Assembly (NCBI GenBank): GCA_027484105.1
Contig: JAIXUG010000028.1
Coordinates: forward strand, 124,001-188,000
Direction: 5' to 3'
Length of the DNA stretch: 64,000 nt
DNA from: Comamonadaceae bacterium
GTDB taxonomy: Bacteria > Pseudomonadota > Gammaproteobacteria > Burkholderiales > Burkholderiaceae_C
Shown: piece after piece, positions 56,122 to 64,000 of the stretch
How positions within the stretch are numbered: position 1 is the first letter of the stretch
How the letters are laid out: the number at the start of each line of letters is the position of its first letter
Translations under genes and position numbers: made by a program
The notes under the pieces: model-generated
Seen by the model: the letters and a program-made list of their open reading frames with translations, nothing else
Told to the model about the DNA's origin: nothing
Database searches by the model: none

Positions 56122-56567
56122 ATGCGCACCAAGGACTCGGCCGCGCAAACAGGCTTGTCACTGCCCTCGCGCTCCACGGTCACATTCCATTGCAACTGCA
56201 AGCCACCGCCATCGATGGGCGTGGCCGAATGCAACAGCAATTGCGCCCGCAATCGGCTGCCAACGGGAACGGGCGCCATGAAACGCACTTTGTTGAGACC
56301 GTAATTGACACCCATGGTTTTGGCCAAGACATTGATGGTCTTGTCAAAAAACTGCGACAACAAGGACAAAGTCAAAAACCCGTGGGCAATCGGCGCACCA
56401 AAAGGACCTTGTCGGGCTCGCTCTTCGTCGACATGGATCCACTGGTGGTCACCCGTGGCTTCGGCGAATTGATTGACTTGATGCTGGGTGATCTCCACCC
56501 AATCGGAGGTGGCGACTTGTTGACCTACACAGGCCGCAAGATCGGACAAAGTGGCAAAGGTTTTCAT
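56112..56567 (-). CDS. MaoC-family dehydratase
   Basis: A 151-residue hot-dog fold enzyme with the hydratase-2 motif FAEATGDHQWIHVDEERARQGPFGAPIAHGFLTLSL (catalytic Asp and His). Such proteins hydrate enoyl-CoAs with R stereochemistry. The ATG at 56567 (MKTFATLSDL) is used. It overlaps trmL tail to tail by 10 bases. Confidence 0.9.
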   Translation of the reverse strand: MKTFATLSDLAACVGQQVATSDWVEITQHQVNQFAEATGDHQWIHVDEERARQGPFGAPIAHGFLTLSLLSQFFDKTINVLAKTMGVNYGLNKVRFMAPVPVGSRLRAQLLLHSATPIDGGGLQLQWNVTVEREGSDKPVCAAESLVRIYP

Positions 56568-56630
56568 GAACGTGACTCTAGGGCGCGCGCGGCGGTTTGC
56601 TTGTCCATGACGCGACACCCCATGATGCGT

Positions 56631-57248
56631 TCACCCAAGGGGCTGCCGGGCTTTCTCCTGATCTCGCAGTGATTTCAATTCAGCCCGCAAGCGAGTCAGT
56701 TCAGCGCGGTAATTTTCGGCGTCTCCGAAATCGGCAAAGCCGTGGTAATGGGCATGCGCTTGCATCCTGCGGCGTGCATGCTTGATCGGGCACCAGTATT
56801 GCTCGGTCAATCCCACCACCTCACGGCCATAGGCCATCAGGCCGTTGCCATACGAACAGTACGCGCAGTTGATTTTTTCCAGCCAATTCAGGTAAGCCAG
56901 GTGCGTGCGGTCGTACACAAAATAATCCGAGCGCTTGACGCAAGGCATGCCACACAGTGGGAAACACACCCTTTGGTAAAGCGTGACCAAGGCATCGAGC
57001 AGCAGCATGGGCAAAAGCACCGGGTAAATGAAGGGCACACACAGCACATGCCGCCACTGCGCCATGAACACATAAGCGAACAAGCCCTCCTTGAAGCGCT
57101 TTTGCTGGGCCAGCACCTCTTGGTCAAATCGCACCTGGTTCTCTTCAAAGTCTGCCTGCCACTGCTGCCTGCGGCTTTTCGCTTCTTGTTCAATGGCAGC
57201 CTCCAGCTGCAGGATGCGGTCCAGAAATTCCTGAATAGGGGCATTCAT
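56631..57248 (-). CDS. Conserved membrane protein of unknown function
   Basis: A 205-residue protein. The first 60 residues are charged and helical (LDRILQLEAAIEQEAKSRRQQWQ). Two hydrophobic stretches follow (residues 65-105), then a cysteine-containing loop VCFPLCGMPC and KINCAYCSYGNGLMAYGREVVGLTEQYWCPIKHARR. The last 30 residues are a charged coiled coil. The ATG at 57248 has GGAGCCCCC ahead. No enzyme motif was recognised. The cysteines in CGMPC, CAYC and WC could bind a metal. Confidence 0.75.
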   Translation of the reverse strand: MNAPIQEFLDRILQLEAAIEQEAKSRRQQWQADFEENQVRFDQEVLAQQKRFKEGLFAYVFMAQWRHVLCVPFIYPVLLPMLLLDALVTLYQRVCFPLCGMPCVKRSDYFVYDRTHLAYLNWLEKINCAYCSYGNGLMAYGREVVGLTEQYWCPIKHARRRMQAHAHYHGFADFGDAENYRAELTRLRAELKSLRDQEKARQPLG

Positions 57249-57529
57249 GGGGGCTCCTTGGGCCAGCGCAATCGAACAAAGGGCCAGTTCCAGGTGGCCA
57301 AGCGGCCCCACAGAACAAGGCTGCTTCTGGGATCGCTCAGGACCTCTTGCCCACAGCCTGAGGGCACCATAACACCACCCCGGATCACGAACAGTGCACG
57401 ACTGCGCACAAGGTGCGCCAGCGGCGTTCCACACCAGGTTTTCCGCATCCCTCAGAGAGGGCGTGCCGTGTTCATTGCCATCAACAATGGGCCTTAAAAT
57501 CAACTTTTCAATCGATCTGCGCGGTCCAT

Positions 57530-58249
57530 TTGACACTCCCCCATTCCTCTGCGTTGCCCAAGCACGTGGCCATCATCATGGATGGCAATCGTCGCTGGGC
57601 CAAAAAGCACTTCATGCCCGCGGGTTTGGGTCATGCTGCGGGCGCGCAGAGGGTGCGAGACATCGTCAAAGCCTGCGCTGAAATGGGCATTCCACAGCTC
57701 AGCCTTTTTGCCTTCAGCACCGAGAATTGGAAAAGACCCCCCGAAGAAGTCAGTGCCTTGATGAGCTTGTTCATGAGCTACCTCAAAAAAGAGATACGGA
57801 ACATGAATGTCAATGGGGTGCGCTTGAAAGTCCTCGGGGACACCCAACGCTTTGCCCCCCCTCTTCAAGCCCTGATTGCACAAGCCCAGTCCGAAACAGC
57901 TCACAACCAGGGCATTACCCTGAACATCTGTGCCAACTATGGTGGGCGCTGGGATATGTTGCAGGCGGTCAAGGCCTGGCAAAAAATGCATCCGCACAGT
58001 GACCTTGCCGCATTGACAGAAGAGGCATTGGTGCCTTTTCTCAGCACCGCAGGCGCTCCTGAAGTCGACCTGCTGATTCGCACGGGCGGTGAATCTCGCG
58101 TGAGTAACTTTTTACTCTGGCAGGCGGCTTATGCCGAATTGTTTTTTTGTGACGAGCTTTGGCCTGATTTCAGCCCTGAAACCTTGCACAAGGCCCTGGT
58201 CTGGTTCGCGGGTCGAGACCGCCGATTTGGTTCGTCCGCCCCCATTTGA
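57530..58249 (+). CDS. uppS: Polyprenyl diphosphate synthase (UppS family), stand-alone copy
   Basis: A cis-prenyltransferase of about 239 residues. The motifs are HVAIIMDGNRRWAKK, FAFSTENWKRP, RTGGESRVSNFLLWQAAYAELFF. It makes the long polyprenyl lipid carrier from IPP. No ATG fits the start: the frame has TTG at 57530 or 57554 and no clear ribosome site, so the start is uncertain. Usual uppS neighbours (frr, cdsA, dxr) are absent. It could be the essential UppS or a second enzyme for other isoprenoids. Confidence 0.82.
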   Translation: MTLPHSSALPKHVAIIMDGNRRWAKKHFMPAGLGHAAGAQRVRDIVKACAEMGIPQLSLFAFSTENWKRPPEEVSALMSLFMSYLKKEIRNMNVNGVRLKVLGDTQRFAPPLQALIAQAQSETAHNQGITLNICANYGGRWDMLQAVKAWQKMHPHSDLAALTEEALVPFLSTAGAPEVDLLIRTGGESRVSNFLLWQAAYAELFFCDELWPDFSPETLHKALVWFAGRDRRFGSSAPI

Positions 58250-58263
58250 AGCCCTGTAAAGCT

Positions 58264-58287
58264 TTTGAATGGTCTGCCTCCATTCAA
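58264..58287. terminator. Palindrome between uppS and the H-NS gene
   Basis: TTTGAATGG-tctgcct-CCATTCAAA is a perfect 9-bp inverted repeat. A third copy TTGAATGG follows at 58296. It has little T tract, so it could be a weak bidirectional terminator or a binding site. It is flanked by convergent genes. Confidence 0.45.
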
Positions 58288-58363
58288 ATATAACTTTGAA
58301 TGGGGCTTAACAATGGTCCATGAGGGGCGCTGCGGATATTGCCGAAACGCTTGGATTGGCTAT

Positions 58364-58663
58364 TCAAGCAATCAAAAAGGGGCTGCGCTCTCGGCCTTCG
58401 ATCCATTTGGGGGCTTTGCCTCGACCTGTCCAGGTTTGCCCTGTCGCTGGATCGCGGTATTTCGCGGCGACTTTGCTCATGACTTTGGCCGCAACCGCTT
58501 TGCTCGCGCGGCCTGGAAACACATCCTGCACCGTCAAACCATATTCGGCCACCAATTCACGTACTTTGGTCACTGCTGCCGATATTTCATTTTGTCGGGC
58601 TTGCGCAATTGCCAATTCGAGTGCTTCACGCTGCTGCAAAAGTTCTTTGTAAGATGACGTCAT
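58364..58663 (-). CDS. H-NS family nucleoid protein
   Basis: A 99-residue protein with an N-terminal coiled oligomerisation region (YKELLQQREALELAIAQARQNEIS) and a C-terminal DNA-binding part, KYRDPATGQTWTGRGKAPKWI, which has the H-NS signature. The linker FPGRASKAVAAKVMSKV is basic. It silences AT-rich DNA. Its own upstream region is strongly AT-rich against a GC-rich background, so autoregulation is likely. Confidence 0.93.
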   Translation of the reverse strand: MTSSYKELLQQREALELAIAQARQNEISAAVTKVRELVAEYGLTVQDVFPGRASKAVAAKVMSKVAAKYRDPATGQTWTGRGKAPKWIEGRERSPFLIA

Positions 58664-58900
58664 GGTATGTCCTCATATTGAATAAAGCCGTGAATATACC
58701 TCAGAATAAACCACCCATCAGCTATTTGAATCTCGCAATCGACCATTTTCTGTATTTTCAAGAATAGATTTTCAATCATCAAAATCAACAATATATTTTG
58801 ATTTATTCATTTTTTTCAGCAAGAACGGCCGTGGACAAGGCCGCTGCTGAGACCTCCCCCATAATGGGCGCATCCATTTATTTTTGAATGATCTATTCGC
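58664..58900. promoter_or_regulatory. AT-rich region between the H-NS gene and apaH
   Basis: No gene is seen in this 237-base gap. The central part (about 58665-58815) is visibly AT-rich, with T and A runs and the inverted repeat ATCAAAAT (58778-58785) / ATTTTGAT (58795-58802). This looks like an H-NS binding region, probably used for autorepression and perhaps for apaH. Confidence 0.5.
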
Positions 58901-59728
58901 ATGTCTTGTTATTGGATCGGTGATATTCAGGGTTGTGATGAGCCACTGGAACGCCTGCTGGATCTGGTCGATTTTTCTCCAAGTCGGGACCATTTGGTGA
59001 TCTTGGGTGACCTGATCAACCGTGGCCCCTCCTCTTTGGCGGTGTTGAAACGCCTCATGGCGCTGGAGGGCAGCGTGCAATGTGTGTTGGGCAACCACGA
59101 CCTGCACGGATTGGCTGTGGCCTGCGGCCAACGGCAGCCTGGTCGTCTGGACACACTGGACGAATTGATGCAAGCGCGGGACGCGATCGATTGGTGTACC
59201 TGGCTTCGCCATCAACCCCTGGCCCTCTCGACTCACGGCGTGCTGTCTGTGCATGCTGGGGTATTGCCCACGTGGACGCTGGCGCAAACCCTGGCGTTGG
59301 CAGGAGAAGTCGAGTCGGTTTTGCGTGGGCCCGATTGGCGGAATTTTTTAGGGCAGATGTACGGCAACAGCCCAGCGTCCTGGCATGAGGGTCTGCAGGG
59401 TTTTGACCGTCTGCGGGTGGTGGTCAATGCCTTGACCCGGCTGCGTTTTTGCACCCCATCAGGCGAGATGGAGTTCAACACCAAGGAAGGGGCTGACCAC
59501 GCCCCCGCAGGCTTCATGCCCTGGTTTGATGTCCCCGGACGCCGCACGGCCAACACCACCGTGGCCTTCGGTCATTGGTCCAGCTTAAGGCCAGCAGCGC
59601 GCCAGGATGTCTGGGCGCTCGACACAGGGTGTGTGTGGGGCGGCTGTCTCAGCGCCATGCGATGGGCGGGGGATGGCCCCCCCGAGCGGCTGCAAGTGCC
59701 TTGCCCACAAGTGCACAAACCCTTTTGA
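58901..59728 (+). CDS. apaH: Bis(5'-nucleosyl)-tetraphosphatase, symmetrical
   Basis: Splits Ap4A to two ADP. The 275-residue phosphoesterase has DIQGCDEPLERLLD, GDLINRGPSSLAVLKR, GNHDLHGLAVACG and LSVHAGVLPTWT, the metallophosphatase motifs in order. ApaH also removes NpnN caps from RNA. It is convergent with paaK. Length matches the family. Confidence 0.94.
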   Translation: MSCYWIGDIQGCDEPLERLLDLVDFSPSRDHLVILGDLINRGPSSLAVLKRLMALEGSVQCVLGNHDLHGLAVACGQRQPGRLDTLDELMQARDAIDWCTWLRHQPLALSTHGVLSVHAGVLPTWTLAQTLALAGEVESVLRGPDWRNFLGQMYGNSPASWHEGLQGFDRLRVVVNALTRLRFCTPSGEMEFNTKEGADHAPAGFMPWFDVPGRRTANTTVAFGHWSSLRPAARQDVWALDTGCVWGGCLSAMRWAGDGPPERLQVPCPQVHKPF

Positions 59729-59755
59729 TCGGGCTTTGACCACAGCGCTTGAAAC

Positions 59756-61060
59756 TCACTTGCTGCGCAAATCCACCACGCGCTTGGCCTTGCCCTGGCT
59801 GCGCTCCACGCCGCCTTCGCCTTTGAGCTCGATCGCCACGCTGGAGCCAATGTAAACCTTGATCTCATGCTGCAGCTGCTTGGCGGCGGCCCGCGCTTCC
59901 GAACTGTCGGGCGACACGCCAGGCTTGGTTTCGACCCGCACGCTCAAATCGTCCATCGGGCCTGTTCGGGTCAGCACACATTGGTAATGCGGGGCCAACT
60001 CGGCCCGCTTCAAGATCAGTTCTTCGATCTGGCTGGGGAACACGTTGACACCCCGGATGATCATCATGTCGTCGCTGCGACCGGTGATCTTTTCCATGCG
60101 GCGCATGCTGGGCCGTGCTGTGCCAGGCAAGAGGCGCGTGAGGTCGCGCGTGCGGTAGCGGATGATGGGCAGTGCTTCTTTGGTCAGGCTGGTGAAGACC
60201 AACTCACCCATCTCACCATCGGCCACGGGTTCGCCGGTGTCGGGGTGGATGATCTCGGGGTAGAAATGGTCTTCCCAGATGGTGGGGCCGTCTTTGGTCT
60301 CGATGCATTCGCTCGCCACGCCGGGGCCCATGACTTCGGACAGGCCGTAGATATCCACCGCATCAATGGCCATGCGTTTTTCGATGGCAGCGCGCATGTC
60401 GTTGGTCCAAGGCTCAGCGCCGAAGATGCCGATGCGCAAAGAGCTGCTTTTTGGGTCGATGCCTTGGCGCTCGAATTCATCGGCAATCGCCAGCATGTAG
60501 CTGGGCGTGACCATGATGATGTTGGACTTGAAGTCCTGGATCAGCTGCACCTGGCGCTCGGTCTGACCGCCACCAAAGGGCACCACCGTCAGGCCCAGTT
60601 TTTCAGCCCCATAGTGCGCACCCATGCCGCCGGTGAACAAGCCATAGCCATAGCTCACATGCACCATGTCGCCAGGCTTGGCGCCACCCGCTCGGATGCT
60701 GCGCGCCACCACGGTGGACCAGACGTCGATGTCCTTGAGGGTGTAACCCACCACGGTGGGTTTGCCGGTGGTGCCGCTGGAGGCGTGGATGCGGGCACAG
60801 TTTTCCCGCGGCACGGCAAACATGCCAAAGGGGTAGCTGTCACGCAGGTCTGACTTGGTGGTGAAGGGGAACTTGGCGATATCGGCCAGGCTCTTGCAGT
60901 CGTCAGGGTGCACCCCAGCGGCGTCGAATTTGGCGCGGTACACGGGCGAATTGGCATAGGCGTGCTGCAGGGATTGTTGCAGACGCTTGAGTTGCAGGCT
61001 GCGCATCTCGTCGATGCTGGCCTTTTCAATCGGCTCCAGGGGGAAGGCTTTTTGACTCAT
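59756..61060 (-). CDS. paaK: Phenylacetate-CoA ligase
   Basis: Activates phenylacetate to phenylacetyl-CoA with ATP. The 434-residue enzyme has IHASSGTTGKPTVVGYT (phosphate loop), DIYGLSEVMGPGVASEC, YRTRDLTRLLPGTARPSMRRMEKITGRSDDMMIIRGVNVFPSQIE. The family is the PaaK group of adenylate-forming enzymes. It is the last gene of paaG-paaI-paaK, 54 bases after paaI. Confidence 0.95.
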   Translation of the reverse strand: MSQKAFPLEPIEKASIDEMRSLQLKRLQQSLQHAYANSPVYRAKFDAAGVHPDDCKSLADIAKFPFTTKSDLRDSYPFGMFAVPRENCARIHASSGTTGKPTVVGYTLKDIDVWSTVVARSIRAGGAKPGDMVHVSYGYGLFTGGMGAHYGAEKLGLTVVPFGGGQTERQVQLIQDFKSNIIMVTPSYMLAIADEFERQGIDPKSSSLRIGIFGAEPWTNDMRAAIEKRMAIDAVDIYGLSEVMGPGVASECIETKDGPTIWEDHFYPEIIHPDTGEPVADGEMGELVFTSLTKEALPIIRYRTRDLTRLLPGTARPSMRRMEKITGRSDDMMIIRGVNVFPSQIEELILKRAELAPHYQCVLTRTGPMDDLSVRVETKPGVSPDSSEARAAAKQLQHEIKVYIGSSVAIELKGEGGVERSQGKAKRVVDLRSK

Positions 61061-61114
61061 GAAAACTCCATTCGATCAGCTGGGGACCGAGCAAATCATC
61101 GGTCCCGATGTTAT

Positions 61115-61549
61115 TCACTCCGGCAACACGGTGCCCGCAATCTGCGCGCTCTTGCCACGAAACAGGGCGATCACCTCGCCGTTCTGGTTGGTGACCTTCA
61201 TGTCGTAAATGCCGTGGCGCCCGCTCAGGGTTTGCTCAATGCCTTCGCAAGTCAACACATCGCCCAGCTTGCCTGGTTTCAAGAACTCGATGCTGCAGCC
61301 CGCTGCCACCGCGTTCTTGTTGTAACTGTTGCAGGCAAAGGCGAAGGTCGAATCGGCCAAGGTGAAGATGAAGCCGCCGTGGCAAATTTGGTGGCCATTC
61401 AGGTGCAGCGCTTTCACGGTCATGCGCATCACGGCGCGGCCGGGCTCGCACGTCAGCAGGGTCATGCCCATGGTGTCTTTGGAGGCCACGTCCACGGCGA
61501 ACATGGTGTCGCCCACTTGTTGGGCCAGCGTCTTCGGGTCGCGCATCAT
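61115..61549 (-). CDS. paaI: Hydroxyphenylacetyl-CoA thioesterase PaaI
   Basis: A 144-residue hot-dog thioesterase that clears dead-end CoA esters in the paa pathway. The key block is HLNGHQICHGGFIFTLADSTFAFACNSYNKNAVA, with the catalytic aspartate in ADS. Two ATGs at the start (61549 and 61546); the first overlaps the paaG stop (ATGA). Confidence 0.93.
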   Translation of the reverse strand: MMRDPKTLAQQVGDTMFAVDVASKDTMGMTLLTCEPGRAVMRMTVKALHLNGHQICHGGFIFTLADSTFAFACNSYNKNAVAAGCSIEFLKPGKLGDVLTCEGIEQTLSGRHGIYDMKVTNQNGEVIALFRGKSAQIAGTVLPE

Positions 61550-62346
61550 TCGCCTTTGAATTGGGGGGACCGTTTTTGCAAAAAGGCATTCACGCCTTCC
61601 ATGTAGTCGTGCGTTTTGCCCAGTGCCGATTGCGTATCGCGCTCGACATTCAGGTGCGCATCGAGCGAGCGGATGCCCGCATCGCGCAGCAGGTGGCGCG
61701 TGGCAACCAGCGCTTTGGTCGGCATCACGGCCAGTTTGTCGGCGAGCGCCAAGGCAGCGGCCACGCAGTCATCGGCCACGTCCCAAATCAAGCCCCACTC
61801 CTTGGCCTTGTCTGCCGTGAGTTTGTCACCGGTCATGGCCAACGCCATGGCGCGTGGCAGGCCCAGCCGCTCCACCAGCAACCAGCTGCCACCCGCATCC
61901 GGGATCAGGCCGATTTTGCTGAAGGCCTGCACAAAGCTGGCGGTGGGCGCGGCAATGGCGATGTCACAGGCCATCACCACCGATGCGCCTGCGCCAGCCG
62001 CCACGCCATTGACCGCACAGATGACCGGCATGCGCAACGCTTGCAAGCGGCGTGTGGTGGGGTTGAAGGCATCGTGGATCACAGGGCCCGGGTCTGCGCG
62101 CTCGAGCAAGCCGGGGCCAGGGGTGAAATCCAGCTCGGACAAATCCAGCCCTGCGCAAAAGCCGCGACCTGCCCCTGTCAAAACCAGCGCTCTGACAGCC
62201 GGGTTGGCCTCGGCCTGATCGAATGCACGCCACAAAGACTGGTGCATTTCTCGGGTGAAACTGTTGAGCGCTTGCGGGCGGTTGAGGGTGACCAGCGCCA
62301 CCGCGCCTCGCACTTCATACAGCACCGATGGGGTCGATTCGGTCAT
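61546..62346 (-). CDS. paaG: 1,2-epoxyphenylacetyl-CoA isomerase PaaG
   Basis: A 266-residue crotonase-fold enzyme that turns the ring epoxide into the oxepin in phenylacetate degradation. The motifs are LVLTGAGRGFCAGLDLSELD (oxyanion hole), CAVNGVAAGAGASVVMACDIAIA and KIGLIPDAGGSWLLVERLG (active-site aspartate). First gene of the operon; a palindromic operator lies 30 bases upstream. Confidence 0.92.
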   Translation of the reverse strand: MTESTPSVLYEVRGAVALVTLNRPQALNSFTREMHQSLWRAFDQAEANPAVRALVLTGAGRGFCAGLDLSELDFTPGPGLLERADPGPVIHDAFNPTTRRLQALRMPVICAVNGVAAGAGASVVMACDIAIAAPTASFVQAFSKIGLIPDAGGSWLLVERLGLPRAMALAMTGDKLTADKAKEWGLIWDVADDCVAAALALADKLAVMPTKALVATRHLLRDAGIRSLDAHLNVERDTQSALGKTHDYMEGVNAFLQKRSPQFKGE

Positions 62347-62375
62347 CTTGGGTCTCCTGAATCCGTGAATGTACC

Positions 62376-62401
62376 ATTACCCGACCGCTCGGTTGGTTAA
62401 T
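62376..62401. promoter_or_regulatory. TetR/PaaR-like palindromic operator
   Basis: A 26-base near-palindrome between paaG and the divergent enoyl-CoA hydratase: ATTACCCGACCG, then CT, then CGGTTGGTTAAT. It is symmetrical at 20 of 26 positions, with CGACCG-N2-CGGTTGG at its centre, of the shape used by TetR-family regulators of fatty-acid and phenylacetate genes. No regulator gene is in the window. Confidence 0.75.
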
Positions 62402-62494
62402 ATTTTCCCGCATGCCAGTTCCAGAATTGACAGCTTGCATTGAGCCCACTTGGTTATAGTGAAGCGGTCTGTCCACCTCTTTTGGGAGAAGCTC

Positions 62495-63274
62495 TTGCGC
62501 TACGAAAACATCGAAGTCCGCGTCGAAGGCGGCAAAGTCGGCATCATCACCTTGAACCGCCCCAAGGCCCTGAATGCCCTGAACGGCCCTTTGATGGACG
62601 AACTGGGCGCCGCGCTCAAAGCCTTTGACGCCGACGAAAACATTGGCTGCATGATCATCACCGGCAGTGAGAAAGCGTTTGCCGCAGGCGCGGACATCGC
62701 GGCCATGGCCAAGTACAACTTCCATGAGGTTTACAAGCAGGACTTCATCACCCGCAATTGGGAAACCATCCGCAGCATCCGCAAACCCGTGATCGCCGCT
62801 GTCAGCGGCTTTGCCCTGGGCGGCGGCTGCGAACTGGCCATGATGTGCGACTTCATCATCGCCGCCGACAACGCCAAATTCGGCCAGCCCGAAATCAAGA
62901 TCGGCATCATCCCCGGTGCCGGTGGCACCCAGCGCTTGCCCCGCGCCGTGGGCAAGTCCAAAGCCATGGACCTGGTCTTGACCGCCCGCATGATGGACGC
63001 CCAAGAGGCCGAGCGGGCCGGACTGGTCAGCCGTGTGGTGCCGCTGGACAAAATGATGGACGAAGCCCTGGGCGCAGCCTTGGTGATCTGCGGCTACGGC
63101 CAACTGGCCACCATGGCCGCCAAGGAGAGCGTCAACCGTGCCTTCGAAAGCGGCTTGTCAGACGGTGTGATGTTCGAGCGCCGCATCTTCCACGGCCTGT
63201 TCGCCACCGCCGACCAAAAAGAAGGCATGGACGCCTTCTTGAACAAACGCGCACCGAATTTTGTGAACGGCTAA
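62495..63274 (+). CDS. Enoyl-CoA hydratase
   Basis: A 259-residue crotonase-family enzyme. It has [27 protein letters not shown] (N-terminal), [19 protein letters not shown] (oxyanion hole), [19 protein letters not shown] and [19 protein letters not shown] (two catalytic glutamates). It starts with TTG at 62495, with GGGAGAAG ahead, giving the standard length. It is divergent from paaG. It may serve phenylacetate (PaaF-like) or general fatty-acid breakdown. Confidence 0.92.
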   Translation: MRYENIEVRVEGGKVGIITLNRPKALNALNGPLMDELGAALKAFDADENIGCMIITGSEKAFAAGADIAAMAKYNFHEVYKQDFITRNWETIRSIRKPVIAAVSGFALGGGCELAMMCDFIIAADNAKFGQPEIKIGIIPGAGGTQRLPRAVGKSKAMDLVLTARMMDAQEAERAGLVSRVVPLDKMMDEALGAALVICGYGQLATMAAKESVNRAFESGLSDGVMFERRIFHGLFATADQKEGMDAFLNKRAPNFVNG

Positions 63275-63279
63275 GACCT

Positions 63280-64000
63280 TCAGCGGGGTGCTGAGGCTGT
63301 TTCGGGCTGCCAGACCAGGCGTTCAGGCGCGCTGAAGCACAAAAACCTTTTGTGGGTGGCCCGACCAATGGTGCACAGACCGATGCGTTTGGCCACATCC
63401 AGACCCATTTGTGTGATGCCGCTGCGCGAAACCACCACCGGCACGCCCATCTGGGCCGACTTGATCACCATCTCGCTGGTCAGTCGCCCGGTGGTGTAAA
63501 ACACCTTGTCATGGCCGCTGATGTCGTTCATCCACATCCAGCCAGCGATGGTGTCCACCGCGTTGTGGCGCCCCACGTCTTCCACGAACACCAGCATTTG
63601 GTCGCCCTGAAAAAGCGCACAACCGTGCACCGAACCCGATGATTTGTAGGTGGTTTCCTGCAAGCGTATGGCATTGACCAGGCCATACAGCTGGGTTTGC
63701 GTGATGCGGTCTGGCGGCAAGTTGATCTCATCGATGTGCGCCATCAAATCGCCAAAGACGCTGCCTTGCCCACAGCCGGTGGTGACCACGCGCTCGGCGC
63801 TGCCCGGGACCACCACGTCCATCTCGGGCCGGGTTTTAACGGCCGCCACGCCGGGCTCGCCCACTTCGCCTTCACCGATGGACCAATCCACCGTGATCGA
63901 TTCAACTTGGTCAACGGCGTCGATGAGGCGCTGATTGCGCAAAAAGCCCAGCACCAGGCACTCAGGCTCGGCCCCCAAGGTCATCAAAGTGACCAGTTCT
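63280..64000 (-). CDS. fdhD: Formate dehydrogenase accessory sulfurtransferase FdhD, 5' end outside window
   Basis: Sulfurates the Mo-bis-MGD cofactor of formate dehydrogenase. At least 235 residues are visible and the frame stays open to the right edge (ELVTLMTLGAEPECLV), so the N-terminus is missing. The cysteine motif TTGCGQGSVFG, the VEDVGRHNAVDTIAG block, and VVVSRSGITQMGLDVAKRIGLCTIGRA are all present. The stop is 5 bases after the enoyl-CoA hydratase stop. Confidence 0.93.
   Translation of the reverse strand, partial: ELVTLMTLGAEPECLVLGFLRNQRLIDAVDQVESITVDWSIGEGEVGEPGVAAVKTRPEMDVVVPGSAERVVTTGCGQGSVFGDLMAHIDEINLPPDRITQTQLYGLVNAIRLQETTYKSSGSVHGCALFQGDQMLVFVEDVGRHNAVDTIAGWMWMNDISGHDKVFYTTGRLTSEMVIKSAQMGVPVVVSRSGITQMGLDVAKRIGLCTIGRATHKRFLCFSAPERLVWQPETASAPR

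Noticed and set aside
58264..58303. Three TTGAATGG copies as a possible CRISPR or tandem repeat
   Set aside because: Only three 8-base units, two inverted, with no regular spacing. It is a palindrome, not an array.

Overview
This window is chromosomal DNA of a GC-rich betaproteobacterium, most likely Burkholderiales, family Comamonadaceae (Limnohabitans, Rhodoferax or Polaromonas type). The reasons are gene content and order. There is a cox/cta cluster containing a 38-residue assembly protein, DUF2970 and DUF2909 proteins. Bug/Tct solute-binding proteins, a short betaproteobacterial H-NS, an RpfE-type gene overlapping recJ, a PaaK/PaaI/PaaG operon and CIRCE-controlled rpoH point the same way. 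Genes are tightly packed. I see no rRNA, tRNA, insertion sequence, prophage or CRISPR. Family names come from protein motifs read by eye; genus is inference.

Layout. 1-5 kb: rarA (5' tip only), lolA and ftsK on minus, then trxB, rpmB and rpmG on plus. 5-9 kb: fatty-acid desaturase, RsmB-type methyltransferase, DUF1653 protein and purN. 8.8-11.1 kb: a pair of acyl-CoA dehydrogenases. 11.3-12.9 kb: a predicted exported ATP-dependent DNA ligase (Lig E type) and an HNH nuclease. 13-18.8 kb: ribF, ileS, lspA and a class V aminotransferase. 18.9-29.4 kb: an accessory metabolic block with quinone oxidoreductase, two EamA exporters, LysR regulator, class II aldolase, SDR, gamma-glutamyltransferase-like hydrolase and a TctABC-type transporter. 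29.5-36 kb: a LolC/LolD/TatD operon and rpfE-recJ. 35.8-43 kb: rsmD-coaD, hemerythrin, two M16 proteases, ftsY and rpoH. 43-53.7 kb: orphan Bug protein, then copper/heme assembly genes (SCO, ctaB, ctaA, SCO-like, SURF1) and a caa3-like oxidase operon (coxB, coxA, small protein, ctaG, DUF2970, coxC). 53.8-59.7 kb: BioC-like protein, comF, trmL, MaoC, a membrane protein, a second-type uppS, H-NS and apaH. 59.7-64 kb: paaG-paaI-paaK, a divergent enoyl-CoA hydratase, and fdhD running off the end.

The strongest unexplained signal is a pair of intergenic hairpins at 4338-4415 and 11137-11218. They carry an identical 26-nt loop, but their long stems have different sequences and each stem is self-complementary. 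Other regulatory signals read directly are a perfect CIRCE operator before rpoH, a palindromic TetR/PaaR-like operator before paaG, FNR/DNR-like boxes before the hemerythrin gene, an AT-rich H-NS promoter region, a long structured rpmB leader and a REP-like inverted pair before ileS.
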